64,000 bases of DNA, taken from positions 1-64,000 of the forward strand of contig NZ_JAUXVR010000008.1 in NCBI RefSeq assembly GCF_030680395.1, in the 5' to 3' direction. Numbering within the stretch: position 1 is the first letter of the stretch; each line of letters starts with the position of its first letter. The notes below the pieces were generated by a model, which was given only the letters and a program-made list of their open reading frames with translations, was not told the origin of the DNA and searched no databases. A program made the position numbers and the translations under genes. This DNA is from Methylobacter sp. GTDB taxonomy: Bacteria; Pseudomonadota; Gammaproteobacteria; Methylococcales; Methylomonadaceae. Below are positions 1-8,567 of the stretch, piece after piece.

Positions 1-543
1 ATAAGGTTCGTTGCTCAGATAGGAATTAAAGGCATCTGCCTTGCCGTCAACCAAATCATGAATTTCATAACTGCTGGGGATGACATGAAGGCGGCTTATG
101 TCTATGCCTTCATTATTGAACATGGCGACAAAATCAGCATCGACGGTTTGATCCATCAGCATGATTTTTTTTCCGACTAAACCGTCAGGTGAAGAAATTC
201 CGGCATCTTTGCGCGCGATTAACACGGAAGGGGAATGTTGATAGATCGCAGCCAGGGCGACAAGCGGTGCGCCGCGTAACCGTTCCAATAATAATTCGCT
301 ATTGGCCACGCCATATTGGGCATGGCCTTGAAGGACTTCCTGCACCGGTTTTTTATCCGGCATGCCTTCGTGGATAATGACGTCGAGTCCCGCGTCTTTG
401 TAATAGCCTTTTTCTAACGCGGCATAATAGCCGGCAAATTGAAACTGGTGATGCCAGCGTAACTGTAAATGGATAGATTCAGCCGATGCAGAAAAGCATG
501 GATATATCAATGCCATAGCAAGTATGGCATAGGTTCGCATCAT
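1..543 (-). CDS. NMT1/THI5-like solute-binding protein, 3' part outside window
   Basis: The reading frame is open from two tandem ATG codons (543 and 540) to the window edge, giving about 181 residues of the N-terminus. A signal peptide (hydrophobic core, then SASAES) is followed by the stretch LQLRWHHQFQFAGYYAALEKG, which is the opening of the NMT1/THI5-like periplasmic binding fold used by thiamine-precursor and sulfonate/nitrate-type ABC systems. Later segments (GVANSE, AIYQHSPSVLIARKD, LVGKKIMLMDQ, AFNSYLSNEP) continue that fold. In many gammaproteobacteria this fold is the sensor half of a longer membrane protein with PAS, GGDEF or kinase domains. The C-terminal part is not visible, so transporter versus sensor is undecided. 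Base use resembles the neighbours. Confidence 0.7.
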   Translation of the reverse strand, partial: MMRTYAILAMALIYPCFSASAESIHLQLRWHHQFQFAGYYAALEKGYYKDAGLDVIIHEGMPDKKPVQEVLQGHAQYGVANSELLLERLRGAPLVALAAIYQHSPSVLIARKDAGISSPDGLVGKKIMLMDQTVDADFVAMFNNEGIDISRLHVIPSSYEIHDLVDGKADAFNSYLSNEPY

Positions 544-723
544 ATTGAGGTTATCCGGTTTTTATGCTTGATAGTCATTCTTCATTGCTTGGCATACACA
601 GATAACTCAACCGCCTCTGCCGAGAAGAAACTTCAGGTGCATATCATGTCAGCATTTGTGCAGTCGAGATTGGAAATAAGTTAGAGATATTGCAACACAA
701 AGCTTCCGTTCCTGCTCCCGCCC

Positions 724-747
724 ATTACCTACATCCATGTAGGTAAT
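724..747. repeat. Perfect 11-bp inverted repeat, 2-base centre
   Basis: The arms ATTACCTACAT and ATGTAGGTAAT flank a CC centre. It sits 21 bases beyond the stop of the multicopper oxidase gene and could act as an RNA hairpin at the end of that transcript. It has no U-run on either side and is not GC-rich, so a palindromic repeat or operator is equally possible. The rest of 544-768 shows nothing else. Confidence 0.5.
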
Positions 748-768
748 GTTTCTAACTGACGACTGGAG

Positions 769-2505
769 TTATTTATTAAGCAGTTTGCGGACACGGTCGT
801 AAATCGTTTGCCGATTAATGACCAGTACATAGCTTAATAATCCAAGTATTAAACCGAACAACAATTTTCCAAAAACAGAACTTTCCTGCTCAGCTGCTGC
901 CGGAGCTGCCGGAGCCCATTGGGGTTGTACGGTCTGTACCGCAACTTTGGAAGGTTGGTATTCTGCCTTCAGGTCCGGCAGACCTAAGCTGCGCCACTCA
1001 TCATAATCCTGCCAGATAGGATAATTGCGTTTCCAAAGCCCTTTGGTGAAATAAGGCGCAAGACTCATACCGTGCGATTTCGGTATGCCTTTTTCATCAA
1101 GGAAATCTTTATAGACGACCAGGCTGATGTCTCCGCCCTCGCCAACGCCATTAGTCGTAAACGCTTTTTCAACATGGTCATGGAACATCCAGATACCTTG
1201 TCCAAAACTATGCAAGCCATCATCGACACCGCTTAATTCCAGGTCAATACGCTGTGCGGGTACCATGCCGTGCACATCACGCTGGATATAGGAGCCAGGG
1301 CCATTATCGACGCCGTCATAATGAGTGATAGTCGGCTTGTGACCGTGAATATGCATAGCCATAGCTTCCGTATGACCATTCAGAACCCGCAGTTTAACTT
1401 TTTCATCCTGGCCCATTTCGATCAGCGACTCCCTTAAGGTATAAGGGAATGAACGGCCATTGAGCATGAAATAATCATCGGTGGCGTCTGTCGTGTCGTA
1501 TTCCATGTTCATATGCTTGGCAATCAGCCTCGGATCATTGGCTGATCTGGCAACAAGCTCATGTAACTCTTTATCCGCGGATTGATAATGCAAGTCGTAT
1601 TCTCGGGCATATTTTTCCAGTACCGCCACCGATGGATGGCGAACCTGACCTGCGCCGACATTAAGCGTTTGCGGCCAGTTGTTGGGACGGTTTTCCTCAA
1701 CGATAAAAATACCCTGCAAGCCCATCGGGATATGCGTATGCGGTTGAACATGGCAATGATAATACATAGTGCCCGGTTGGCGGGGCTTGATCACATAAGT
1801 CTTGCTTTGACCAGGCATCGTATCCATGTTGCTGGTTTGCCCAACGCCATCATTACCACCGCCGCCATGATCCATAAACGGATGGTCGATGCCATGCAAG
1901 TGTATGGAATGCGGCAAATAATGGGTGTTTTCCAGAACCAGCCAGACCACGTCATCCTGCTCGACACGGATTACCGGAGATGGTACGCGCAGCAATGGAT
2001 TGGCGACTGGTTCGTAAATGCTCAGTGTAGACATATCGCGGGTTTTTGGGGCAAAGACCCAAAAAGTCGGCTGGATACCCGGCGCTATATCGAAGGTGGT
2101 GGTCGGGTCTTTCATGTCCGGTGAATGACCGTTGAGTTCGGCAACTTCAAGTTTGATAATGATTTTATCAGGATCGCCGTCGCCATCGACATCGTCAGAC
2201 ATGGTAATGGCATCGGCAGCAAGCTGAGTTTCCATCAGTGTTGCCATGGAAATGCCGTTAGTACCTTTTACGAAAGCAGCAATGTCGGCCGGATTGTCAG
2301 GGTTACAGAGCCGTGAAGCCTGGATTTTTACACCATCAATGACTTGTTCTTTTCGCCATTCCGGAGAAGTAAAGTCAGAACATACCTCTTCTACCGGTCC
2401 CATTTCTACCTTGGCCGTAGGAGGTAAATCACTGGCCGCTTGACTCCAAGGATGTATAAGGAGCAGAGTGGCGCCGCACATGAAGGTAAGAAAATTTTTA
2501 TGCAT
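769..2505 (-). CDS. Membrane-anchored multicopper oxidase
   Basis: 578 residues with a Sec signal peptide (1 to about 23). The copper motifs are HSIHLHG (199-205), HCHVQPHTHIPM (250-261), HIHGH (385-389) and FHDH (about 441-444). HCH-x3-H-x4-M is the type 1 copper signature, and here it lies in the first cupredoxin domain rather than at the C-terminus. This is the arrangement of two-domain (nitrite-reductase-like) oxidases, not of CueO or plant laccase. An Asp-rich stretch near 105-113 (DDVDGDGDP) resembles an EF-hand/calcium loop. A C-terminal hydrophobic segment (about 547-565) followed by basic residues should anchor the protein to the inner membrane with the enzyme in the periplasm. The substrate cannot be read from sequence. 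It is monocistronic and far from the copper-export genes at 22 kb. Confidence 0.85.
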   Translation of the reverse strand: MHKNFLTFMCGATLLLIHPWSQAASDLPPTAKVEMGPVEEVCSDFTSPEWRKEQVIDGVKIQASRLCNPDNPADIAAFVKGTNGISMATLMETQLAADAITMSDDVDGDGDPDKIIIKLEVAELNGHSPDMKDPTTTFDIAPGIQPTFWVFAPKTRDMSTLSIYEPVANPLLRVPSPVIRVEQDDVVWLVLENTHYLPHSIHLHGIDHPFMDHGGGGNDGVGQTSNMDTMPGQSKTYVIKPRQPGTMYYHCHVQPHTHIPMGLQGIFIVEENRPNNWPQTLNVGAGQVRHPSVAVLEKYAREYDLHYQSADKELHELVARSANDPRLIAKHMNMEYDTTDATDDYFMLNGRSFPYTLRESLIEMGQDEKVKLRVLNGHTEAMAMHIHGHKPTITHYDGVDNGPGSYIQRDVHGMVPAQRIDLELSGVDDGLHSFGQGIWMFHDHVEKAFTTNGVGEGGDISLVVYKDFLDEKGIPKSHGMSLAPYFTKGLWKRNYPIWQDYDEWRSLGLPDLKAEYQPSKVAVQTVQPQWAPAAPAAAEQESSVFGKLLFGLILGLLSYVLVINRQTIYDRVRKLLNK

Positions 2506-2722
2506 ACAACGACCTCGAAAAAATACAACTAAATAAAATCACCCACCGCTAACTCAAAGCGGAGGTTCTTTAACTTGGCCATTTTAACTGAATATCAAGG
2601 AAAATTCATTTTTAACGTTAGAATAAGCTTAAATTGTCAATTATAGATTTTATGGCTGTGTGGAAGAGCCATCATCAATTAAAAACAGTCAGTAATTACT
2701 TGCAAATGAAAGGGCAGAACAG

Positions 2723-4330
2723 ATGAATTCTCAAACAAAAACTTCCGGACTCAATGGTTTAATCTTTGATAACCGTTTTATTCGTGAGTTACCTGCCGAT
2801 CCGCAAACTGCCAATAATCGCCGTCAGGTATTCTGTGCCTGTTATTCGCGGGTGCTGCCGACGCAAGTTGCCAATCCGCAAATAGTCGCTTATTCCAAAG
2901 AAGTTGCAGAACTTTTAGACTTGAGTTCCGAAGATTGTGAATCGGATTATTTTACCCAAGTGTTCGTCGGCAATCGCTTGTTACCCGGTATGGATCCTTA
3001 TGCAACTTGTTACGGTGGTCATCAATTCGGTAACTGGGCGGGGCAGCTCGGCGACGGTCGCGCTATTAATTTGGGTGAAGCGGTCAATCGCCGAGGCGAA
3101 CATTGGATATTGCAGCTGAAAGGTGCAGGCGAAACGCCATATTCAAGAAGCGCTGACGGTTTGGCGGTGTTGCGTTCTTCGGTGCGCGAATTTTTGTGCA
3201 GCGAAGCCATGTATCATCTGGGCGTACCGACTACACGGGCATTGAGTCTGATACTGACCGGCGAAGAAGTTATCAGGGACATGTTTTACAACGGCAATCC
3301 CAGACCTGAACCGGGTGCCGTAGTTTGCCGGGTTGCGCCATCGTTTACCCGTTTTGGTAATTTCCAGATTTTCACAGCCAGGGGCGAGCTTGAGCTGCTG
3401 AAAAAGCTGGTAGATTATACAATTCGCACCGACTTTCCGCATTTAGGCGAACCATCATTTGATGTTTATCTTAAATGGTTTGAAGAAGTCTGCCGCAGAA
3501 CGGCGGAAATGATAGTGCACTGGCAGCGGGTCGGCTTTGTTCATGGCGTGATGAATACCGACAATATGTCGATACTCGGACTCACCATAGATTACGGCCC
3601 TTACGGCTGGCTGGAAAATTACGATCCTAACTGGACGCCTAATACTACCGATGCGGCTGACCGCCGGTATCGTTTCGGCAACCAGCCGCAAATCGCTTTC
3701 TGGAATCTCGGGCAACTGGCCAATGCTATTTATCCCCTGATAGAACAGGTTGAGCCTCTGCAACAGGCGATTAATGCCTATAAAGACACCTTTGAGCAAG
3801 GTTGGCAGACCATGGTCGCAGGCAAACTGGGGCTTAATGCCTATGATCCAGCCATTGATAACGAGCTAAACACCGAGTTATTGATCCTGTTGCAATTGGT
3901 TGAAACGGACATGACTATTTTTTACCGCAAGCTTGCGATGCTGATCATGAATGTTGAACTCAGCGACGAAGCTTTGATGGCGCCGCTGATGGAAGCCTAT
4001 TATGTACCTGAGCAGTTAACCGATGAATACAATGCACGTCTTGGTCACTGGCTTAGGCTTTATATAAAGCGGATTCAAGCTTCCGGCATATCCGATGTTG
4101 ATCGGCAAAAAAGAATGAATGCCGCCAATCCCAAATACGTATTGAGGAATTATCTGGCGCAACTGGCGATAGACAAAGCAGAGCAGGGGGATTTTTCGAT
4201 GGTTAACGAACTACTGGAACTGTTGCGTCATCCTTACGACGAACAACCCGGTAAAGAAGAATTCGCCTTAAAACGTCCCGACTGGGCAAGGCAGCGGGCG
4301 GGTTGTTCTATGTTGTCGTGCAGTTCGTAG
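2723..4330 (+). CDS. selO: Protein adenylyltransferase SelO (YdiU)
   Basis: SelO is a pseudokinase-fold enzyme that transfers AMP from ATP to Ser, Thr or Tyr of target proteins; in bacteria it is linked to redox stress. The 535-residue product carries the hallmark HGVMNTDNMSILGLTIDYGP. Asp280, Asn281 and Asp290 match the catalytic-loop and metal residues of the Pseudomonas syringae enzyme (Asp252, Asn253, Asp262) with the same spacing. It ends in LSCSS, where the Cys third from the end takes the place of the selenocysteine of eukaryotic SelO, which forms the redox switch. It is longer than the E. coli protein (478). It stands alone, convergent with ylqF. The ATG at 2723 is preceded by AAAGGGCAG as ribosome-binding site. 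Confidence 0.93.
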   Translation: MNSQTKTSGLNGLIFDNRFIRELPADPQTANNRRQVFCACYSRVLPTQVANPQIVAYSKEVAELLDLSSEDCESDYFTQVFVGNRLLPGMDPYATCYGGHQFGNWAGQLGDGRAINLGEAVNRRGEHWILQLKGAGETPYSRSADGLAVLRSSVREFLCSEAMYHLGVPTTRALSLILTGEEVIRDMFYNGNPRPEPGAVVCRVAPSFTRFGNFQIFTARGELELLKKLVDYTIRTDFPHLGEPSFDVYLKWFEEVCRRTAEMIVHWQRVGFVHGVMNTDNMSILGLTIDYGPYGWLENYDPNWTPNTTDAADRRYRFGNQPQIAFWNLGQLANAIYPLIEQVEPLQQAINAYKDTFEQGWQTMVAGKLGLNAYDPAIDNELNTELLILLQLVETDMTIFYRKLAMLIMNVELSDEALMAPLMEAYYVPEQLTDEYNARLGHWLRLYIKRIQASGISDVDRQKRMNAANPKYVLRNYLAQLAIDKAEQGDFSMVNELLELLRHPYDEQPGKEEFALKRPDWARQRAGCSMLSCSS

Positions 4331-4360
4331 ATTGCGCTTCACTTTGTTCTGCGCAATCTA
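4328..4360. terminator. Hairpin between convergent selO and ylqF
   Basis: The perfect 10-bp arms TAGATTGCGC (4328-4337, including the selO stop codon) and GCGCAATCTA (4351-4360) flank a 13-base loop. The position between convergent genes suggests a shared terminator, but neither side has a clear U-run. Confidence 0.4.
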
Positions 4361-4379
4361 TGGTTCTACACAAATCAGT

Positions 4380-5300
4380 TTAATTCGGCTCTTTCCATTT
4401 CTGCTTACGCGCTTTTTTCTTGGCTTCTTTCTGCTCGCGAATAATCACCAGTTCGGCCAGTTCTTTTTCCATCATGGCCGGGGTTTCCAGGCTGATTCTG
4501 CCAATGGTTCCGGCGCGCAATTCAGACAGCAGGATCTTGGACACTTTATCCATTTCGATGCGCCCGCCTGAACGTAGACAGCCGCGTTTTTTGCCGATGG
4601 CTTCCATAAGCTGTTGCTCGGCTTCCGGGAGTTGCTCCAGCTGAAAACGGGCCTGCAATAAATCCGGGTAATGCTGTAACAGATATTCGGCCGCGAAGAA
4701 GGCCACATTCTCATGACTGATAGCGGTGTCTTTGATGGCGCCGGTGGTCGCCAGGCGGTAACCGCTGTTTTTGTTTTCGACGTTGGGCCAAAGCATTCCG
4801 GGCGTGTCCAAAAGAATAATGCCGTGGCCTATATCAATGCGTTGCTGGGTCTTGGTAATGGCCGGTTCGTTACCGGTCTTGGCAATCATTCTTCCGGCCA
4901 GTATGTTGATCAGCGTGGATTTTCCGACATTGGGGATACCCATAATCAGGGTGTGTATGGGTCTGTCGCTGCTGGCTTTGTTCGGCAGCATCTTGTGGCA
5001 CAGTTCGGTCAATTGGCGCATTTTTTCGGGCTGTTCAGTGGTCAGCGCCAGGGTTTTTACGCCTTGCTCCTGTTCCAGGTAAGTTTGCCATTGTTGCGTA
5101 ACAACTGGATCGGCAAGGTCGCTTTTGCTGAGGACCTTGATGCAAGGCTTGTCGCCGCGCAGGGCGGCGAGCATCGGATTTTGGCTGCTGAACGGAATAC
5201 GCGCGTCCAGAATCTCGATGATCAGGTCAACCTTGGGCAGGATTTCTTTGACCTCTTTGCTGGCCTTGTGCATATGGCCGGGGTACCACTGAATAAGCAT
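4380..5300 (-). CDS. ylqF: Ribosome-assembly GTPase YlqF/RbgA
   Basis: 306 residues of the circularly permuted YlqF/RbgA GTPase family, which acts in late assembly of the 50S subunit. The N-terminus IQWYPGHMHKA is diagnostic. Because of the permutation the G4-type motif SKSD (58-61) comes first, followed by G1 GIPNVGKST (121-129) and G3 DTPGM (165-169). The usual G4 Asn is Ser here. The C-terminal basic tail (KKKARKQKWK) is likely to contact rRNA. The gene stands alone on the minus strand, convergent with selO. Confidence 0.9.
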   Translation of the reverse strand: MLIQWYPGHMHKASKEVKEILPKVDLIIEILDARIPFSSQNPMLAALRGDKPCIKVLSKSDLADPVVTQQWQTYLEQEQGVKTLALTTEQPEKMRQLTELCHKMLPNKASSDRPIHTLIMGIPNVGKSTLINILAGRMIAKTGNEPAITKTQQRIDIGHGIILLDTPGMLWPNVENKNSGYRLATTGAIKDTAISHENVAFFAAEYLLQHYPDLLQARFQLEQLPEAEQQLMEAIGKKRGCLRSGGRIEMDKVSKILLSELRAGTIGRISLETPAMMEKELAELVIIREQKEAKKKARKQKWKEPN

Positions 5301-5383
5301 AATGTTTAGCTGTAACCAAAGTGGACTATTTAAGCATCATAACCCTATAATCAACAGCTATAAATATAAACAAGGCTTAATGA

Positions 5384-5634
5384 ATGAAGATAATTAATAT
5401 ATTAGGAAGACTGTTTTCTGCTGGCTGGCTGTACGCAGGATCAACAAAATAAGCTGTTAAGGAAAGCGGTTAAGTTTGTGGAAGGAAATTATCCGGTCAC
5501 TTATGCTAATGGTTCAATAATGAAAACCCAATGACAAGGTTACCTCCAACGACAAGAGCTATTATGACTTCTGGAACAATAAGAAGCATTATGTTCAGGT
5601 ATCGATAGAAAATTCGTTCATTAAAAAAATATGA
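5384..5634 (+). pseudogene. Frameshifted small lipoprotein gene
   Basis: Three consecutive frames join into one sensible protein of about 82 residues. ATG at 5384 reads MKIINILGRLF. One surplus T in the run 5414-5417 moves the frame to a lipobox LLAGCTQDQQNK and then KFVEGNYPVTYANGSIMKT. One surplus C in the run 5527-5529 moves it again to NDKVTSNDKSYYDFW and the end SFIKKI. The final TGA (5632-5634) overlaps the ATG of the next gene as ATGA, as in an operon. Both shifts are single-base expansions of homopolymers, so either a real pseudogene or sequence errors in an intact lipoprotein gene would explain them. No family is recognised. Confidence 0.6.
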
Positions 5635-6233
5635 ATAAAGAAATAACAAGTAGTTTCTACGCTTATTTGTCACGGCTAAGATGGATTAAACGGTGGGGGC
5701 TAAAGCGTAATGCGCATGCTGAAAATGTCATGGAGCATAGCTGGGAGGTGTCGGTTATTGCCCATACTCTGGCCTTGATTAAAAATCGTTATTATGGCGG
5801 GAATGTTGATGCCAACGCCGTTGCTGCTGCGGCTTTGTATCATGATATTACGGAAGTTATTACCGGCGATTTGCCCACGCCCATCAAATACCATTCCAAA
5901 GAAATCAGCACAGCTTACAAGCAGATTGAAAAACAGGCGGAGATAGAATTACTGGCTCTTTTACCGATAGAGTTACAGGCTGACTTTCAGATGCTGATTC
6001 ATCACGATAAGATGCCGCCGGAACATGTGCAGATCATTAAGGCGGCAGATAAAATATCGGCCTATCTCAAATGCCAGGCTGAGCTAAAAGCCGGTAATTT
6101 AGAGTTTGAAACCGCCGCCGAACAATTGGCTTTAACTATCGGTGCATCAGAACAACCGGAAGTTACTTTTTTTATGAAAACTTTTGCGCCCAGCTGCGGA
6201 TTGACGCTGGATGGCTTGATGAAAACCTATTGA
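5631..6233 (+). CDS. yfbR: HD-domain 5'-deoxynucleotidase, YfbR type
   Basis: 200 residues, the normal length for YfbR, a metal-dependent 5'-nucleotidase acting on deoxyribonucleoside monophosphates. Visible family residues are RW (21-22), H36 in MEHSWEV, the HD pair (71-72) in LYHDITEVITGDLPTP, and D140 in IKAADKISAYLKC. The TGDLPTPIKY segment is nearly the same as in E. coli YfbR. The start ATG overlaps the stop of the broken lipoprotein gene by four bases, pointing to former translational coupling. Confidence 0.88.
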   Translation: MNKEITSSFYAYLSRLRWIKRWGLKRNAHAENVMEHSWEVSVIAHTLALIKNRYYGGNVDANAVAAAALYHDITEVITGDLPTPIKYHSKEISTAYKQIEKQAEIELLALLPIELQADFQMLIHHDKMPPEHVQIIKAADKISAYLKCQAELKAGNLEFETAAEQLALTIGASEQPEVTFFMKTFAPSCGLTLDGLMKTY

Positions 6234-6455
6234 GCCGGTTTGAAGTTGGGATGCCGGTAAAGGGGATTTTTTAGTATGGACGTCTCAAGTTATAATGCTT
6301 TTTTACTAAGGTAGAAGATAGGATGAAAATTCACGGAGCTGCTGGAATTTCCCTAAGCTTTAAAATAAAACAGATTGCGCATAAAGAAATGGAATCTATA
6401 CAGTATGAGTGGACAGTCGAATAAATTTACACGGTGCAGTACCCATGGAGAAGTT

Positions 6456-6671
6456 GTGAAACATCGATACACCATTGAGCAAGCCAGAATATTACTGGAT
6501 ATTTTGAAGTACCATAATGCATCCACCATGCTGCCTTCGTTTCATCAGGTAAAGCAGGAAACACTAGATGAGGCTCTGGATAAATTGCGGCTGGAGTTGT
6601 CCGAATTTATTGCAACGGATGACGGACTTGGCTTTATTGTTCCGATCCGGGATGAGAAGGGTCTGATTTAG
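6456..6671 (+). CDS. Small hypothetical protein
   Basis: Not recognised. GTG at 6456 is preceded by GGAG with a 5-base gap and gives 71 residues (MKHRYTIEQARILLDILKY...). An in-frame ATG at 6405 would give 88 residues but has no ribosome-binding site. The product looks helical with a charged middle (EALDKLRLELSEF) and no membrane segment. An upstream overlapping reading frame (6323-6424, 33 residues, good AGG site) could be a leader peptide but has no support beyond that. It is convergent with mepA. Confidence 0.5.
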   Translation: MKHRYTIEQARILLDILKYHNASTMLPSFHQVKQETLDEALDKLRLELSEFIATDDGLGFIVPIRDEKGLI

Positions 6672-6687
6672 TTTGGCTATCCAGACG

Positions 6688-7527
6688 CTATTTCTTTAAA
6701 ACGACATCGCATAGCGCCGGCAGTACGAGCGCTTCCGGTTTTTTGGCAGCGGGAACCGGCGTTTTGGCTTCTTCTGAAAACCACCATGCCAGCGACGCAT
6801 CGCAACCATCGCTTTCAGGAAGCGGTTCCTGTCCAATGCAGTTTTTGTTATTCAGCGGACATTTGAGCCGCACGTGAAAGTGATCATCATGCCCCCACCA
6901 GGGTCGAACTTTTCTTAGCCAGTCGTGGGCTGACTTACGTGTACACAATAGGCGTTTGACACTGGGATTGACGAAGATGCGGTCTACTTCGGGTCTGCGT
7001 GCCGCGGTCTCAAGAATTTTTTCATGAGCCATCGACCACTGGTTATCATTAATGGCATCCGATTGAGCGACAAGAACCGAGGGGGCACTCCAGGTTTCAC
7101 GTTCATTAAATTCCAGACTTCGGGTTGCAGCTTGTTGTGAAAGCAAATACCAGATATCGACGTCGAGTCCGGTTTGGTGGCTGCGATGCCCGCTTGGCGT
7201 CGGGCCACCGCGCGCTTGTCCCAGATCGCCGATCAGCAAGACACCCCAATGCTGTGAGTGGGTAGTCTTGGCTATGCTCTCAATAAATCGTATCAAGTCC
7301 GGATGACCATAAGATCGGCTTCGTGTAGGGCGCATCAATTGATAGCCTGTGCCATTCTGAGGTAGCGAGACCGCACCGCTTAAACAACCGGCCGTATAAG
7401 AACCAACGCTTTGAGCGCTATCGCCGATTTGTGCAGCTTGTTTGATCATCGCCCAGTTATTGTCAACGGGAGATGAAGAACATTCGGAGAAAATGCCCAA
7501 TAACAGAATAAATATTGAAAATTTCAT
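6688..7527 (-). CDS. mepA: Penicillin-insensitive murein endopeptidase MepA
   Basis: 279 residues with an N-terminal signal. MepA is a periplasmic LAS-type zinc peptidase that cuts D-Ala-meso-DAP cross-links. The zinc site is visible: H117 and D124 in GHRSHQTGLDVDIW, and H217/H219 in GHDDHFHVRL. Cys pairs typical of the family are present (CLSG, LLCTRK, KCPLNNKNC). The signal ends in FSECSSS, a poor lipobox, so a soluble periplasmic enzyme is more likely than a lipoprotein. It lies downstream of mlaA on the same strand, but a hairpin in the gap may separate their transcripts. Confidence 0.92.
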   Translation of the reverse strand: MKFSIFILLLGIFSECSSSPVDNNWAMIKQAAQIGDSAQSVGSYTAGCLSGAVSLPQNGTGYQLMRPTRSRSYGHPDLIRFIESIAKTTHSQHWGVLLIGDLGQARGGPTPSGHRSHQTGLDVDIWYLLSQQAATRSLEFNERETWSAPSVLVAQSDAINDNQWSMAHEKILETAARRPEVDRIFVNPSVKRLLCTRKSAHDWLRKVRPWWGHDDHFHVRLKCPLNNKNCIGQEPLPESDGCDASLAWWFSEEAKTPVPAAKKPEALVLPALCDVVLKK

Positions 7528-7539
7528 TTTAAAATTCAG

Positions 7540-7564
7540 GGGCGACCGGCTGAACAGGTCGCCC
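7540..7564 (-). terminator. Hairpin between mlaA and mepA
   Basis: The arms GGGCGACC (7540-7547) and GGTCGCCC (7557-7564) form an 8-bp GC-rich stem with a 9-base loop. On the minus strand it follows the mlaA stop and is trailed by CTGAATTTTAAAATG, so only a short U-run exists before the mepA start. It may be a partial terminator that lowers mepA expression relative to mlaA. Confidence 0.5.
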
Positions 7565-7574
7565 GTTGTCAGGC

Positions 7575-8468
7575 TTATTTCTTAACAGGCGCTGATAAAT
7601 CCAGAAAGTGTTTGGAATTATCAGTAACCGGAGCTGAGCCGGGGCGAGTATTGATACTTGCCGGTGAAGCGCTGTTCGTTTTTTCAGTATTCGCTCCCTC
7701 TGTTGTAGCTTCATCTTCCAATTGGAGTTCATCTTCTTCAGGAACCTTGCCGTCATGGAGCAGATATTCACGACGTTGCTGATAAGCATTTTTGATAAAG
7801 GAATAACGATCTACAGAAGCTTCATCAACGATTTTTTCAGTCGGTATCAGATCGGCGCGAGTGTCTGTGACATCAACTGCTTTGGCTCCCGCATTGATCG
7901 CGCTGACGGCGGCGCCGCTACCGGCAAATGCAAAGGTATAGGTGAGTGGGTTCAATAAAGCATCGCCAACAGCCCCTACAACTTCTCTAGGTGAACTGGC
8001 CCCCATAAACGGCACCACCAAGTAGTTACCGGTCGGAACGCCCCAGAAGCCTAAGGTCTGACCGAAGTCTTCATTATGCTTGGGCAGATCAATCATTTTT
8101 GCCACATCAATAAAGCCGGCAACGCCAATCGTGGTGTTAACCAGGAAGCGACTGGCATCCATACCGCCTTGCAACATTTTAAGTTGCAGTAAATCATTGA
8201 CGGTTACCCCGATGTCGTTCATGTTACTGAAGAAATTGGTTATGCCCTCATCAACAAATTTCGGAGTGATCCACATATAGCCTTTTGCCACAGGTTTTAA
8301 AACAGCCTTGTCCAGATCATCATTAAACTCTTGGGTGCCACGATTCCAGCCTTCCCAGGGGTCTTTTTCGTTAACCGTTGAGGTGCTCGCACAACCCGCA
8401 AGCACGCTTGATATAACCAGGCTACTCATAAATAAACGAGTGTTGATGATGGATTTTTGCATGCTCAT
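7575..8468 (-). CDS. mlaA: Outer-membrane lipid-asymmetry lipoprotein MlaA (VacJ)
   Basis: 297 residues. MlaA sits in the outer membrane and removes mislocalised phospholipids from the outer leaflet, passing them to MlaC. A lipobox VLAGC places the lipidated Cys at residue 26. The family core follows: DPWEGWNRGTQEFND, the amphipathic NFFSNMNDI, SRFLVNTTIGVAGFIDVA, and the signature EDFGQTLGFWGVPTGNYLVVPFMG. The C-terminal ~70 residues are acidic and low in complexity, beyond the usual domain. A second ATG two codons in (MQKS) could be the start. The rest of the Mla pathway is not in the window. Confidence 0.93.
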   Translation of the reverse strand: MSMQKSIINTRLFMSSLVISSVLAGCASTSTVNEKDPWEGWNRGTQEFNDDLDKAVLKPVAKGYMWITPKFVDEGITNFFSNMNDIGVTVNDLLQLKMLQGGMDASRFLVNTTIGVAGFIDVAKMIDLPKHNEDFGQTLGFWGVPTGNYLVVPFMGASSPREVVGAVGDALLNPLTYTFAFAGSGAAVSAINAGAKAVDVTDTRADLIPTEKIVDEASVDRYSFIKNAYQQRREYLLHDGKVPEEDELQLEDEATTEGANTEKTNSASPASINTRPGSAPVTDNSKHFLDLSAPVKK

Positions 8469-8567
8469 GGATTATCTCTATCTACTTAATGTTGATGTAA
8501 TGGGAAGCCTGTATAGAACAGTTATTATTTTTGCGCGAATTATACCAGACACAGTCTATAAAAAGCC

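Noticed and set aside
1582-2124. 180-codon plus-strand frame inside the multicopper oxidase
   Set aside because: Antisense to a gene with clear copper motifs; no ribosome-binding site, no family sense.
4713-5309. 198-codon plus-strand frame opposite ylqF
   Set aside because: Shadow of the GTPase gene; composition follows the antisense of its codons.
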